Origin: Melioribacteraceae bacterium
GTDB taxonomy: Bacteria > Bacteroidota > Ignavibacteria > Ignavibacteriales > Melioribacteraceae
DNA length: 64,000 nt
NCBI GenBank assembly: GCA_024103215.1
Contig: JAGFIY010000122.1
Location: 1-64,000 of the forward strand
Direction: 5' to 3'
Shown: in pieces, positions 9,709 through 18,745 of the stretch
How positions within the stretch are numbered: position 1 is the first letter of the stretch
Layout of the letters: each line of letters opens with the position of its first letter
Made by a program: the position numbers and the translations under genes
The notes under the pieces: generated by a model
What the model was told of the DNA's origin: nothing
Seen by the model: the letters and a program-made list of their open reading frames with translations, nothing else
Databases searched by the model: none

Positions 9709-10074
9709 TCACCTAAATAATATGTTTGCAACATAGATTCCAACAAGACAAATGATCACGTTTGCGATAACATTTAAGCCGGCGTAAAGAAATTGGGAAT
9801 CTCTCAGAAGAGTAAGTGTTTCATAAGAGAATGTTGAAAAAGTTGTGAATCCCCCACAGAATCCTATCGCAAGGAGAAATTTCATATTTGATGAAAGCAG
9901 TTCTTTATCGTCAAAGCCGAAAATTAATAAACCGAGGAAAAAACTTCCGACCAAATTAACGACGAGAGTACCGAGTGGGAATGAAGAATTAGTTACATTC
10001 ATTATCCAAGAAGAGACAATATAACGAAAACTTCCCCCAAACCCGGCTCCTAGAAAAACGAGTATAAATTTCAT
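9709..10074 (-). CDS. fluC: Fluoride channel FluC (CrcB)
   Basis: A 121-residue, four-helix inner-membrane protein that forms a dual-topology dimer exporting fluoride. The diagnostic motif GFCGGFTTFSTFSYE at about residues 72-86 carries the Phe residues of the fluoride pore and the central sodium site, and NLVGSFFLG carries the conserved Asn. N-terminal GAGFGGSFRY also matches the family. It is the first gene of a five-gene minus-strand operon. I looked for the fluoride riboswitch fold in the leader and did not see it. Confidence 0.95.
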   Translation of the reverse strand: MKFILVFLGAGFGGSFRYIVSSWIMNVTNSSFPLGTLVVNLVGSFFLGLLIFGFDDKELLSSNMKFLLAIGFCGGFTTFSTFSYETLTLLRDSQFLYAGLNVIANVIICLVGIYVANILFR

Positions 10075-10205
10075 AATATATTATTCTGAATATTTTACGA
10101 GGAAATTTATAAATAAATTCAACTAAATTTTCATTTTGAGCAACCTTTTTTGTGAAAATATCGTCAAAAGAACAGTTGATTCAAAAAAAAAACATGGAGT
10201 GGGTT

Positions 10206-11114
10206 ATGAAAAAGATATCAAAAACAAAGTTATTCTTCTCAGTTATTATTTCGCTTGTGGTAATTACTTCTATAGTACAGGCAAAACCTCAAAAATTGTA
10301 CTCAAAAATATTTGATGCGAACAAAGGTGAATTACTTAAACTCAAAACCGATCTTGGTGATATCAAAATCACAAGTTGGAATTCAAATACTGTTGAAGTG
10401 GTAGTTTTCGGTAAAGAAAAGGTTAATGACTATTTCGATTTTATTTTTGAAAAGAGGAATAAGGAAGTTTATGTAGAATGCGACCGCACTTCCAGCAGTT
10501 GGTTGAACATTTTTAGTTCATTCGATCTTAGTTTCGAGATTAGGGTCCCGGAAGAATTTGATATCAATTTAAGAACTGCTGGCGGTGATATCAATATTCA
10601 CGAAGTTAATGGCATGCTTGATACAAAAACATCCGGTGGGGACATAAAAATATCCAATTGCACCGGTGAAAAAGTCTTTTCTACTTCGGGCGGAGATATT
10701 GAAATATCTAATTCTTACGGTATTGCACAAATCAGTACATCTGGAGGCGATATAAATGTGATTGATAATAACGGAGATCTAAAAGCTTCAACTTCAGGTG
10801 GTGATATCCGAGTAAAATCTACCAAAGGAAAAATTTCATTAAGTACATCAGGCGGCGACATAATGATTGAACATCGTGGTGAAAATGATGGAATTTATGC
10901 TGCAACTTCAGGTGGAGATGTAAGAGTTGCAGTCGGTAAAAACGTCAAAGCTAATGTAAAATTGAAAACATCCGGTGGAGATGCCAAATGTAAACACAGT
11001 AATGCGCGTGCAGATATTATAAAAAATCAAAAATATGAAGGAACGATAAACGAAGGCGGAAATTTAATTGAATGCTCTTCATCGGGCGGCGATGTAATTC
11101 TTTCAGAACTCTAA
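10206..11114 (+). CDS. Secreted DUF4097 beta-repeat (adhesin-like) protein
   Basis: About 302 residues, exported, with nine near-identical turns of the form (T/S)-(S/A)-G-G-D spaced about 20-24 residues apart, covering residues about 110 to the C terminus. This is the DUF4097 beta-strand repeat family, which forms a right-handed beta helix outside the cytoplasm. I chose the ATG at 10206 because GGAG lies at 10196-10199 and the protein then begins with a clean signal peptide (MKKISKTKLFF to QAK); an upstream in-frame ATG at 10152 would add 18 poorly conserved residues. Function in this family is unknown. It is followed by a terminator-like hairpin, so it is probably monocistronic. Confidence 0.85.
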   Translation: MKKISKTKLFFSVIISLVVITSIVQAKPQKLYSKIFDANKGELLKLKTDLGDIKITSWNSNTVEVVVFGKEKVNDYFDFIFEKRNKEVYVECDRTSSSWLNIFSSFDLSFEIRVPEEFDINLRTAGGDINIHEVNGMLDTKTSGGDIKISNCTGEKVFSTSGGDIEISNSYGIAQISTSGGDINVIDNNGDLKASTSGGDIRVKSTKGKISLSTSGGDIMIEHRGENDGIYAATSGGDVRVAVGKNVKANVKLKTSGGDAKCKHSNARADIIKNQKYEGTINEGGNLIECSSSGGDVILSEL

Positions 11115-11175
11115 TTCAATAACGGAAATACTAAAAAGAATTATCCAATTGTGAACACCCGCCAATTTATTTTTG

Positions 11176-11221
11176 CGCTGCACTCTAAATCTTTTAACTA
11201 GATGTGCAGCGTTTGGTTTTC
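11176..11221 (+). terminator. Terminator-like hairpin after the DUF4097 gene
   Basis: Arms CGCTGCAC (11176-11183) and GTGCAGCG (11204-11211) pair perfectly, with inner TCTA/TAGA pairing, followed by a T-rich stretch (tttggtttt). The loop is long and the T tract is interrupted, so termination is likely but not certain. Confidence 0.45.
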
Positions 11222-11334
11222 TAATCTTTTTTAAAGAATTAAATCATTTCTATCATTATATCCTTCCCTTTACACTATTTTTTTGCTTCAAAGTTCACTA
11301 TTTTGACATAATTAATAAATTCGGAGATTATAAA

Positions 11335-11577
11335 ATGAAAATGGATTGGAACAACTATATTGATCACACAATAAATGTTACACTTTTCGAAAACTACGGT
11401 GTAGTTTATGGCGAAAGAAAGGATGGAACAACTCCCAATTTTTACGAAATTGTTTTTAAGACCGGCAAACTTGTTGCTGTGTTCGAGGATGCATTTCTTA
11501 TGGAAGCGGTCCGGGACAATCAACTCGTAAGAATTTATATTCCGTTCAGTTCTGTAAAATGTGTTGAGATATTTTAA
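11335..11577 (+). CDS. Small conserved-looking protein of unknown function
   Basis: An 80-residue soluble protein that I do not recognise. It begins MKMDWNNYIDHTINVTLFENYG and ends FSSVKCVEIF; alternating hydrophobic strands suggest a small beta barrel such as an Sm/SH3-like fold. The start at 11335 is chosen because GGAG stands at 11323-11326; the open frame continues upstream to 11173 but that part reads like non-coding, Phe-rich translation. It is two bases upstream of the T9SS plug gene and heads that operon. Confidence 0.6.
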   Translation: MKMDWNNYIDHTINVTLFENYGVVYGERKDGTTPNFYEIVFKTGKLVAVFEDAFLMEAVRDNQLVRIYIPFSSVKCVEIF

Positions 11578-11579
11578 CG

Positions 11580-12788
11580 ATGTTTAGAAAATCTTTCCTT
11601 CCAATCATTTTTCTATGTTTTACGATCCTTGATGCACAGCATGTTGTCCTAAAATCACTTCAAGCATATTCGGGAGCACAGGAAAACTTGCCAATCTTAG
11701 TCCCTAATGGCAAGCTTACAATTGAATTTGATGTGCAGTCGGAATACCAACCGAATCTTTCAATCGTATTTAGATTATGTGATAAGGACTGGAATGTATA
11801 TGAGAACCCATTTCTAAATAATGACGTGAGAAATATTGAAAATAATCTATGGTTTGACTTGCTCCCTTCAATTGTTAAGGAGGCGAGGTATCACTATAGC
11901 GGAAGTTTCCCTAATAAAAATGTAAATTTTAATCGTCCGGGGTATTGGAAATATTTTGTAACATCCTCGCAAAATTACGATGAAGTTTATGCTTCCGGTA
12001 GGTTTGTAGTTGTAGACGATTATCTTCCAATCTTTACGGAATTTACAAAGCGTAAATTGAACCTAAATTTTGATAATAATGCCTTCGAGCGCAGACTGGA
12101 ACTAAAGATCGATTTTACTCTTCCGGATTCTTTGAAAGAGATATTTTTAACAGGAATTGATCTTGTTGAAAATCATAAGCTGAATGCTCCAATTCGTTTG
12201 TATAAAAAAAATGGCGATTACAAATATTACAGTTGGAACGGTTCGAACAGTTTTACATTCGGCGTTGAAAACCTATTTCCCGGAAACAATTATCGTCAAA
12301 CGGATATTCGCGATTCTAAACGGCATATTTATCCCGAAACTACAGCACAACTAGACGCTTTTGAAACATCTAATTTTTATTACCTTCAAGATAGTGATTT
12401 GAATGGCGGTTCAATATTAATGAATTGGCGTGATTCGGAAGCAAGATATTTGTGGGTTGCTTTCACTCTTCATGCTCCGGATTTCTTTGCAAATACAGAT
12501 ATTTATTTAACCGGCGCATTCACGAATTGGGAGATTCTTCCTGAATTTAAAATGTTCAATTCAAACGGACTCCATTCGTTGGAAGTATCACTGAAAAGAG
12601 GAATTTATGATTACGAATATGTGATTTATAATCCTGAAGCTGAACCGCAAAACCGGGTAGACTGGATAAGTCTTGCAGGAAACGAGTGGGAATCCGAGAA
12701 TGATTATTATATTTTTATATTATATCACGATAACACCGATTATCCTTATGATAAAGTAATCGGTTATAAAAAAACGAGAAATAAATGA
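11580..12788 (+). CDS. T9SS plug-family protein (DUF5103)
   Basis: A 402-residue exported protein matching the DUF5103 family, now described as the plug protein of the type IX secretion translocon. In the known system, the plug closes the periplasmic side of the giant SprA/Sov barrel when no cargo is engaged. Residues 1-19 are a signal peptide (ending LDAQ). The N-terminal plug domain spans about 20-140 (ENLPILVPNGKLTIEFDVQS, FRLCDKDWN, RPGYWKYFV) and a second domain follows with YLTGAFTNWEI. It overlaps the Gfo/Idh gene by four bases. Together with the T9SS sorting domain at 57636 it shows that this organism secretes proteins by T9SS. Confidence 0.85.
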   Translation: MFRKSFLPIIFLCFTILDAQHVVLKSLQAYSGAQENLPILVPNGKLTIEFDVQSEYQPNLSIVFRLCDKDWNVYENPFLNNDVRNIENNLWFDLLPSIVKEARYHYSGSFPNKNVNFNRPGYWKYFVTSSQNYDEVYASGRFVVVDDYLPIFTEFTKRKLNLNFDNNAFERRLELKIDFTLPDSLKEIFLTGIDLVENHKLNAPIRLYKKNGDYKYYSWNGSNSFTFGVENLFPGNNYRQTDIRDSKRHIYPETTAQLDAFETSNFYYLQDSDLNGGSILMNWRDSEARYLWVAFTLHAPDFFANTDIYLTGAFTNWEILPEFKMFNSNGLHSLEVSLKRGIYDYEYVIYNPEAEPQNRVDWISLAGNEWESENDYYIFILYHDNTDYPYDKVIGYKKTRNK

Positions 12789-13780
12789 AAAACGTAAGAA
12801 TTGGGGTAATAGGTGTAGGACATCTTGGAAATCTTCACACGAAATTATTTAATACTATTACAAATTGTATTCTAGGTGGCGTTTACGATTCTGATGTTGA
12901 GAAAGCTGAAAAAGTTGCAGGGGAACACGGGACAAAATTTTTTACTTCTCTTGATGAGTTATTAGATGACGTTGACGCAGTTTCAGTTGTTGCAACAACA
13001 TCAGCTCATTACGATCTTGTAAAAAAATCACTAGAAGCAGGAAAACATGTTTTTGTCGAAAAGCCTATAACCTCAAAAATTGATGAAGCCGAGAAGTTAG
13101 TCGAAATTGCCGCTAAAAAGAAACTTATTCTTCAGGTTGGACATATAGAAAGGTTTAATCCCGCTCTTCTTTCACTTGAAAAGTATAATCTAGATCCAAA
13201 GTTTATTCAGACCGACAGACTTGCTCAATTTAATCCGCGTGGAACTGATGTTGCAGTAGTTCTCGATTTAATGATTCACGATATTGATATTATCCTTAGT
13301 CTCATTAAAAGTCCGGTACAAAATATTTCAGCAAGCGGTGTAGCTGTTGTATCAAACAATATTGACATTGCAAACGCAAGATTGGAGTTCGAAAACGGTG
13401 CTGTTGCTAACGTTACAGCAAGCAGAATTTCTCAGAAAAAAATGAGAAAGATGAGAATGTTTCAAAGAGACACATATATTTCGCTCGATTTTATAACCGG
13501 TTCCTCCGAAGTTTATAGACTTGTAAAACCAGAACAATTAACCGGCAGTAATTTTATTTCTTTCGGGGAAATGGGCGTTGGTGACAAGAAAAAAATGGTT
13601 GTTTACGAGCAGCCGGAACTAAAAGAAGTAAACGCACTTCAGTATGAACTTCAGTTGTTCGTAGATAGTTGTTTTCATGGAAAACCTCCGGTTGTAAGTG
13701 GTACTGACGGTTTAAGAGCTTTGCGTATCGCAGAAAAAATTATAGGAAAAATTAATGAGTCTCTCGAAAAAGTATTATGA
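12785..13780 (+). CDS. Gfo/Idh/MocA-family NAD(P)-dependent oxidoreductase
   Basis: A 331-residue cytosolic oxidoreductase. The Rossmann motif GVIGVGHLGNLHTKLF is at residues about 8-23. EKPITSKIDEAEKL near residue 97 is the family signature, and HIERFNPALL starts the C-terminal alpha/beta substrate domain. Homologues act on sugars, sugar nucleotides or similar alcohols; some Bacteroidota members are encoded with lipid A genes. It overlaps the upstream plug gene and the downstream lipoprotein gene by four bases each (ATGA), so translation is coupled. The substrate is unknown; a nucleotide-sugar in envelope synthesis fits the neighbours. Confidence 0.88.
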   Translation: MKNVRIGVIGVGHLGNLHTKLFNTITNCILGGVYDSDVEKAEKVAGEHGTKFFTSLDELLDDVDAVSVVATTSAHYDLVKKSLEAGKHVFVEKPITSKIDEAEKLVEIAAKKKLILQVGHIERFNPALLSLEKYNLDPKFIQTDRLAQFNPRGTDVAVVLDLMIHDIDIILSLIKSPVQNISASGVAVVSNNIDIANARLEFENGAVANVTASRISQKKMRKMRMFQRDTYISLDFITGSSEVYRLVKPEQLTGSNFISFGEMGVGDKKKMVVYEQPELKEVNALQYELQLFVDSCFHGKPPVVSGTDGLRALRIAEKIIGKINESLEKVL

Positions 13781-14346
13781 GATACATAATAATTTTGTGT
13801 ATACTTTTTTTGGTAATATCATGTTCCACATCATCTAAAATTCAAAGAGAAACTCAATTCAGTGGATCAATCGTTAATTTTACTACCATAGAGTTTAACT
13901 CTATTGATCTACTGAATAAAAATTCGATTGGTGAACTTCTCCCCTTCGAATATGTGAAGTTAAACATGGAATTCGAGAGAGGTTCATTAAATCTTGATCT
14001 TGGCGTTATAATTACCTTAAATTATATTGGTTCACAAACATCACCCGTTCTAGGTAAATTCGATTATGATATTTATATAATGAATGAACTTTTGCGTAAA
14101 GGAGAATACAAAAATCCTTTCGATTTCCTTAAACACGATAACTCCATTTTGCTGGATATTCGAGACCGGTTTGAATTGCCGGAGAATTTTTACGAAGATA
14201 ATCTCAAACAAACTCTCGACAGATTCATTGAGTTGACCCAACGAAATAAATCATCAATTTTTATAAAGTTATATAATTTTCATTCATTGCTTGATTCAAC
14301 AATTATCAAAGACACACTTTTTATTAACAGTGAATTAGAGACATAA
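13777..14346 (+). CDS. Putative outer-membrane or periplasmic lipoprotein
   Basis: A 189-residue lipoprotein with the lipobox LVIS-Cys at residues 13-17 of the signal sequence (MRYIIILCILFLVISCSTSS). I do not recognise a domain. The mature part is mostly predicted beta strands followed by a helix around LPENFYEDNLKQTLDRFIELTQ. It is translationally coupled to the oxidoreductase and lies one base ahead of the ROK kinase, so it belongs to the envelope operon. Confidence 0.7.
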   Translation: MRYIIILCILFLVISCSTSSKIQRETQFSGSIVNFTTIEFNSIDLLNKNSIGELLPFEYVKLNMEFERGSLNLDLGVIITLNYIGSQTSPVLGKFDYDIYIMNELLRKGEYKNPFDFLKHDNSILLDIRDRFELPENFYEDNLKQTLDRFIELTQRNKSSIFIKLYNFHSLLDSTIIKDTLFINSELET

Positions 14347-14347
14347 A

Positions 14348-15307
14348 ATGAGTACGAAAAAATATTCAGTAGGGGTTGATCTTGGCGGGACTAATATTAA
14401 AATAGGTATTGTATCCGAGGATGGTAAAATAATTAAAAAGGACAGTCTTTCTTCCAAAGCAGATGAAGGACCTGAAAAAGTAATTCAACAAATTAAAAAA
14501 GCGATAAAGCAGATTTCGAACAAAAGTAAGGTTAAAGTGATCGGAATTGGTATTGGAACACCCGGAATTGTTTCATCAAAAAAAGGGACTGTAGAAAATC
14601 CTCCGAACTTTCCAGGATGGGATAAAGTCCCTTTGAAGCAAATTATAAAAAAAGAATTTCAAAAAGACGTATTTATTGAAAATGATGCTAATGCAGCAGC
14701 AATAGGCGAGTTGATGTACGGTGCCGGCAAAAATAAAGAGAATTTTATAATGATTACACTAGGTACAGGTGTGGGCGGCGGAATAATTTTGGACAGAAAA
14801 ATTTACCGTGGCGAATTAGGCGCTGCCGGTGAGATTGGACATATTACGATTGATCATAATGGACCTAAATGCAACTGCGGTAGTAGAGGCTGTATTGAAG
14901 CTTACGCGGGTAACAGATACATAATTTCGAGAATCAGCAAAGATATTTCTAATCATCCTAATTCCCTTCTCTGCAAAATGGTTAGTTCTGAGGGCAAAGA
15001 ATTAAGCCCAAAATTAATTTACGAAGCTGCTTGCAACAAAGACGATTATGCAATTGGAATCATAACAGATGTCGGTAAATATTTAGGTTACGGTATAGCT
15101 TCTGCAGTGAATCTCCTCGATGTAACAAATATAATTATTGGCGGTGGTGTTGCGGGCTTTGGCAGGATATTATTCGATTCGTTCGAAAAAACTCTTATCG
15201 AAAGAGTTATGAAACCATTTAAGAGCAGAATAAACGTAAAACCGGCAAGATTAAAAAATGATGCCGGAATAAAAGGAGCTGCTTCTTTGGTGTTCTATAA
15301 ATCTTAA
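14348..15307 (+). CDS. ROK-family sugar kinase (glucokinase-like)
   Basis: A 319-residue cytosolic ATP-dependent sugar kinase. The phosphate-binding motif GVDLGGTNIKIGIV is at residues 9-22, ENDANAAAIGE holds the catalytic Asp near residue 114, and LGTGVGGGII is the second nucleotide loop. The ROK zinc site GHITI plus CNCGSRGCIE uses His in GHIT and Cys175, Cys177 and Cys182. Glucose is the commonest substrate of members this close to glucokinase, but N-acetylmannosamine or similar sugars cannot be excluded. It lies in the envelope operon between a lipoprotein and LptD. Confidence 0.9.
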   Translation: MSTKKYSVGVDLGGTNIKIGIVSEDGKIIKKDSLSSKADEGPEKVIQQIKKAIKQISNKSKVKVIGIGIGTPGIVSSKKGTVENPPNFPGWDKVPLKQIIKKEFQKDVFIENDANAAAIGELMYGAGKNKENFIMITLGTGVGGGIILDRKIYRGELGAAGEIGHITIDHNGPKCNCGSRGCIEAYAGNRYIISRISKDISNHPNSLLCKMVSSEGKELSPKLIYEAACNKDDYAIGIITDVGKYLGYGIASAVNLLDVTNIIIGGGVAGFGRILFDSFEKTLIERVMKPFKSRINVKPARLKNDAGIKGAASLVFYKS

Positions 15308-15373
15308 TAATTGGTTAATTTATTCCAACCTTTTAATAACTTTTTACGAGCAGAAATCATCATTTCTTTTTTA

Positions 15374-17992
15374 ATGGAAATTCGACAAGTAATATTTCTT
15401 TTCGTCCTTACTGCTGGTTTTTCATTCGCACAGACGATCGATTCAGTTTACTACAAATCTGAAATAGATTCTTTATCGATATTACCCGATTCAATAATTA
15501 CAGTTCAACAAAGCGATTCATTATTAGTACAAGACACTTTGAAATCACAAACCGATTTGGATGCTGTAATATTTGCATCAGCCACAGATTCAATTTCATT
15601 TGATCTTGTTGATAAAAAAATGTTCGTTTACGGTAACGGCGGATTAAAATACAAAGAAACAACTCTTACCGGCGGTAGGATCGATATTAATTTTAGAACA
15701 AGTGAGATTGCAGCCGAAGGTGTGATTGATACAAGCGATACTTTAACTGCCGGTTTAGCCGAAACTCCGGTTTTAACCGAAGCTGGCGAAGTTTACGAAG
15801 GCACAAAATTAAAATACAATTTCAAAACACAGCAAGGTTTAATATCAGCCGCAAAGAACGCTAAGGACGCTTCTTACTACAAAGGTGATAAAGTTAAAAA
15901 AGTAACAAAAGAAATATTTTTTATAAAGGACGGACAATATTCTACTTGCGATGCCAATCCTCCTCACACACATTTTGAAGCACAAGAAATGAAAGTTATC
16001 CACGGCGATCAAATAATCGCAAAATGGATATTTATGTTTATCGCCGGAGTTCCTGTTCCTGTTCCGATCCCATTTGCGGTGTTTCCAAATCATACCGGCA
16101 GAAGATCCGGTTTTATAATTCCGACGTACGGTTTTACTGGAAGAGAAGGCTCAAACTTTAGAAACTTTGGTTATTTTTTTGCTTTAAGCGATTATTATGA
16201 TTTAACTTTTACTTCAGATTATTTTACGCGCGGTGGTTGGGCTGCTCGTGGAAGAGCAAGATATGCAAAACGATACGACTTTACCGGAAATCTTGAATCT
16301 TCTTACTCAAATAAAATTATAGGCGAAGATGGTGATCCGGATCAGATAAAGCAAAAAGATTGGAAGTTATCATGGTATCATAATCATCAAATTAATCCTA
16401 CTACCAGACTTGATGTGAATCTTCAGTTTCAAAGCGGCTCATATTTTCAGAACAACAGTTTTAACTACAACGATATTTTAACGCGTGATATTATTTCAAA
16501 CGCAACGTTAAATAAACGTTGGGAAGAAAGCGGAAATAATCTTACAGTAAACTATAACAGAAGACAGGAATTATCATCTGGAAATATTTACGAAGAACTT
16601 CCTAGCGTATCCTTTTCGAATCCGGTTATGTATCCGTTTCAAAAATCCGTACAGTCTTCTGATCAAGAATGGTACGAGAAAATCGGTATAAGTTACAACG
16701 GACAATTCCGGAACCGAAGAAACAAAGTAGATGGTGATCTTGATATAAAAGGTGGCTTCCAGCATTCAATTTCAGTAAATAGCAACTCTAAAATCGGGTA
16801 TTTCAATGTCATTCCGAGAGTAAGCTACACTGAAAAGTGGTACAATAAAAGTACAGTAAAAGATAATTTCATTGTAGAAAGATATTCGGAAGGAACAAGT
16901 ACGGTAACCTATGTCGATAGCGTTGTTGACCGTGAAGTCCGTGCGATAAAATTTGTTAGAAATTTCGACATCAGTGTTTCTGCTTCAACTAAATTATATG
17001 GTATGTTTCAGCCAAATGTATTTGGTGTTGAAGCATTCAGACATACAATAGAACCGAGAATTTCATACACTTACCAGCCGGATTTTTCCGATCCCAAATG
17101 GGGATATTACGACTCTTACACAAATGCTTCCGGTGAAGAAGTGAGATACGATAAGTACGCTCAGCAGATTTTCGGCGGCGTTCCATCCGGTGAAAGACAA
17201 AGCATTTCTTTTTCCGTAGGCAACATTTTTGAAATGAAAACAATCAAAGATCCAAACGACACAACTTCTCAATCCAACAAAGTGAGACTACTGAATATTT
17301 CCGCGAACACAGGTTACAACTTTGCGTCGGACAGTCTAAGACTTTCTGATCTAACCGTCAGTTATAGAACACAAATTACGGATTTACTGAACATCTCAGC
17401 AAACACTAGTTATACGTTTTACGATTATGACGGTAGCAGAAAAATTAATACTTTTCTTTCCGATGCCGGTAAAGGTCTTTTTCGTCTAACGAATCTCAGC
17501 ATTTCTGCATCCACTTCAATTTCCGGTGAAAAATTAAAATCATCCGAAAGTCGAGGAGACGAGAGTGAAAAAATTGCAGAGGATCCCGCATTTCAAGAAT
17601 TAAAAGGAGAAGAAACAAGATCAATCTATGATGTGTATGAACCTGATTTTTCTATACCTTGGAATTTAAGTCTAAATTTTAACTACAATATGAACAAAAC
17701 AAATCCATCGGTTGTAACAGAACGATCGTCCGTCGGGTTTAATATCGGATTTAATCTCACTAAAAATTGGAAAATAACAGCTACGGGAAGTTATGATCTT
17801 GAAGAAAAAGAATTAGCAGCACCAACAATTACTGTGTTTAGAGATCTCCATTGCTGGGAAATGAATTTTAGGTGGAATCCTCTAGGCGCTTACAGCGGAT
17901 TCCGTTTCGAGATTAAAATGAAAGCACCAGAATTAAGAGATATTAAAGTTACAAAGTCGGGTGGACTGTATTCCGGTTTTGGAGGATATTAA
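15374..17992 (+). CDS. lptD: LptD-family LPS-assembly outer-membrane protein
   Basis: About 872 residues. LptD is the outer-membrane barrel that inserts lipopolysaccharide into the outer leaflet. The signal peptide is MEIRQVIFLFVLTAGFSFAQ; I therefore choose the ATG at 15374 although the frame is open from a TTG at 15311. After a Ser/Asp-rich linker comes an OstA-like beta-jellyroll (FDLVDKKMFVYGNGGLKY, GGRIDINFRTSEIAAEGV), then a PVPVPIPFAVFPN segment at the plug/barrel border, and a C-terminal barrel of about 600 residues rich in aromatic alternating strands ending LYSGFGGY. This is the Bacteroidota-type LptD, lacking clear paired Cys residues. It implies an LPS-bearing outer membrane. Confidence 0.88.
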   Translation: MEIRQVIFLFVLTAGFSFAQTIDSVYYKSEIDSLSILPDSIITVQQSDSLLVQDTLKSQTDLDAVIFASATDSISFDLVDKKMFVYGNGGLKYKETTLTGGRIDINFRTSEIAAEGVIDTSDTLTAGLAETPVLTEAGEVYEGTKLKYNFKTQQGLISAAKNAKDASYYKGDKVKKVTKEIFFIKDGQYSTCDANPPHTHFEAQEMKVIHGDQIIAKWIFMFIAGVPVPVPIPFAVFPNHTGRRSGFIIPTYGFTGREGSNFRNFGYFFALSDYYDLTFTSDYFTRGGWAARGRARYAKRYDFTGNLESSYSNKIIGEDGDPDQIKQKDWKLSWYHNHQINPTTRLDVNLQFQSGSYFQNNSFNYNDILTRDIISNATLNKRWEESGNNLTVNYNRRQELSSGNIYEELPSVSFSNPVMYPFQKSVQSSDQEWYEKIGISYNGQFRNRRNKVDGDLDIKGGFQHSISVNSNSKIGYFNVIPRVSYTEKWYNKSTVKDNFIVERYSEGTSTVTYVDSVVDREVRAIKFVRNFDISVSASTKLYGMFQPNVFGVEAFRHTIEPRISYTYQPDFSDPKWGYYDSYTNASGEEVRYDKYAQQIFGGVPSGERQSISFSVGNIFEMKTIKDPNDTTSQSNKVRLLNISANTGYNFASDSLRLSDLTVSYRTQITDLLNISANTSYTFYDYDGSRKINTFLSDAGKGLFRLTNLSISASTSISGEKLKSSESRGDESEKIAEDPAFQELKGEETRSIYDVYEPDFSIPWNLSLNFNYNMNKTNPSVVTERSSVGFNIGFNLTKNWKITATGSYDLEEKELAAPTITVFRDLHCWEMNFRWNPLGAYSGFRFEIKMKAPELRDIKVTKSGGLYSGFGGY

Positions 17993-18004
17993 AAGGAGTT
18001 AATC

Positions 18005-18694
18005 ATGGGAAATCCTACTAGAAAAACATTTGTAAGAACAGCCGAATCATTCTTGAAAAAATTAAAAGCAAATAACGACAAAGATTGGTTCGAAAATCAT
18101 AGAGATGAGTTTAATAATTCTGTCCTTGCACCTGCTCAAGAATTAGTTTTTGAAATTGGGATGGAACTACAATCAATTCGACCGGGAATTGTGGCGATAC
18201 CCAAAATTGATAAATCAATTTTCAGACTACATCGCGATGTGAGATTTTCGAAGGATAAAAGACCGTATAAAACGAATATTGGATTGTTGTTCTGGGAGGG
18301 ACCCGGAAAAAAGATGGAAAGGAGCAGTTTTTATTTTCATGTTGAGCCAGGTAAGTTTATTCTCGCAGCAGGATTATATACAATGGAAAAATTGACCCTT
18401 AACAAATACCGCGAAGTTGTTTCCAATAAAACCTCCGGGAAAGAATTGAGCGAGATACTAAAAGAAATTCTAAAAGATAAAACTATTCAGTTGGGTGGGA
18501 AAAATCTTAAACGTTATCCTAAAGGCTATGATTCTGACTCAGATAACTCTGAGCTTTTACTAAATAATGCACTTTACGTTTTCTTGGAGGAGGATATAAA
18601 AAAATATTATGATATTGACATAGTAAAATTATCGATGAAAAAATATATTGCGGCGATGCCTCTTCACGAATGGATTGTAGATAATCTGCATTAA
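18005..18694 (+). CDS. DUF2461 (TIGR02453) protein
   Basis: A 229-residue cytosolic protein of the DUF2461 family. The family signature is clear: FLKKLKANNDKDWFENHRDEF near residue 18, RDVRFSKDKRPYKTNIG near residue 78 and YFHVEPGKFILAAGLY near residue 116. The biochemical role is unknown. An ideal ribosome site (aaggagt) precedes the ATG, 12 bases after lptD. Confidence 0.88.
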   Translation: MGNPTRKTFVRTAESFLKKLKANNDKDWFENHRDEFNNSVLAPAQELVFEIGMELQSIRPGIVAIPKIDKSIFRLHRDVRFSKDKRPYKTNIGLLFWEGPGKKMERSSFYFHVEPGKFILAAGLYTMEKLTLNKYREVVSNKTSGKELSEILKEILKDKTIQLGGKNLKRYPKGYDSDSDNSELLLNNALYVFLEEDIKKYYDIDIVKLSMKKYIAAMPLHEWIVDNLH

Positions 18695-18745
18695 CCAAAC
18701 TCAATATTTATTAGTATATTTGCGCAAGTCTATTGAAAGCAATAA

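Noticed and set aside
10075-10205. Fluoride riboswitch in front of fluC
   Set aside because: The reverse-complement leader shows neither the conserved GGNGATGG-type core nor the pseudoknot stems.
11173-11334. 54-residue N-terminal extension of the small protein at 11335
   Set aside because: It overlaps the terminator-like hairpin, lacks a ribosome site and is Phe/Leu-rich, whereas GGAG stands just before the ATG at 11335.
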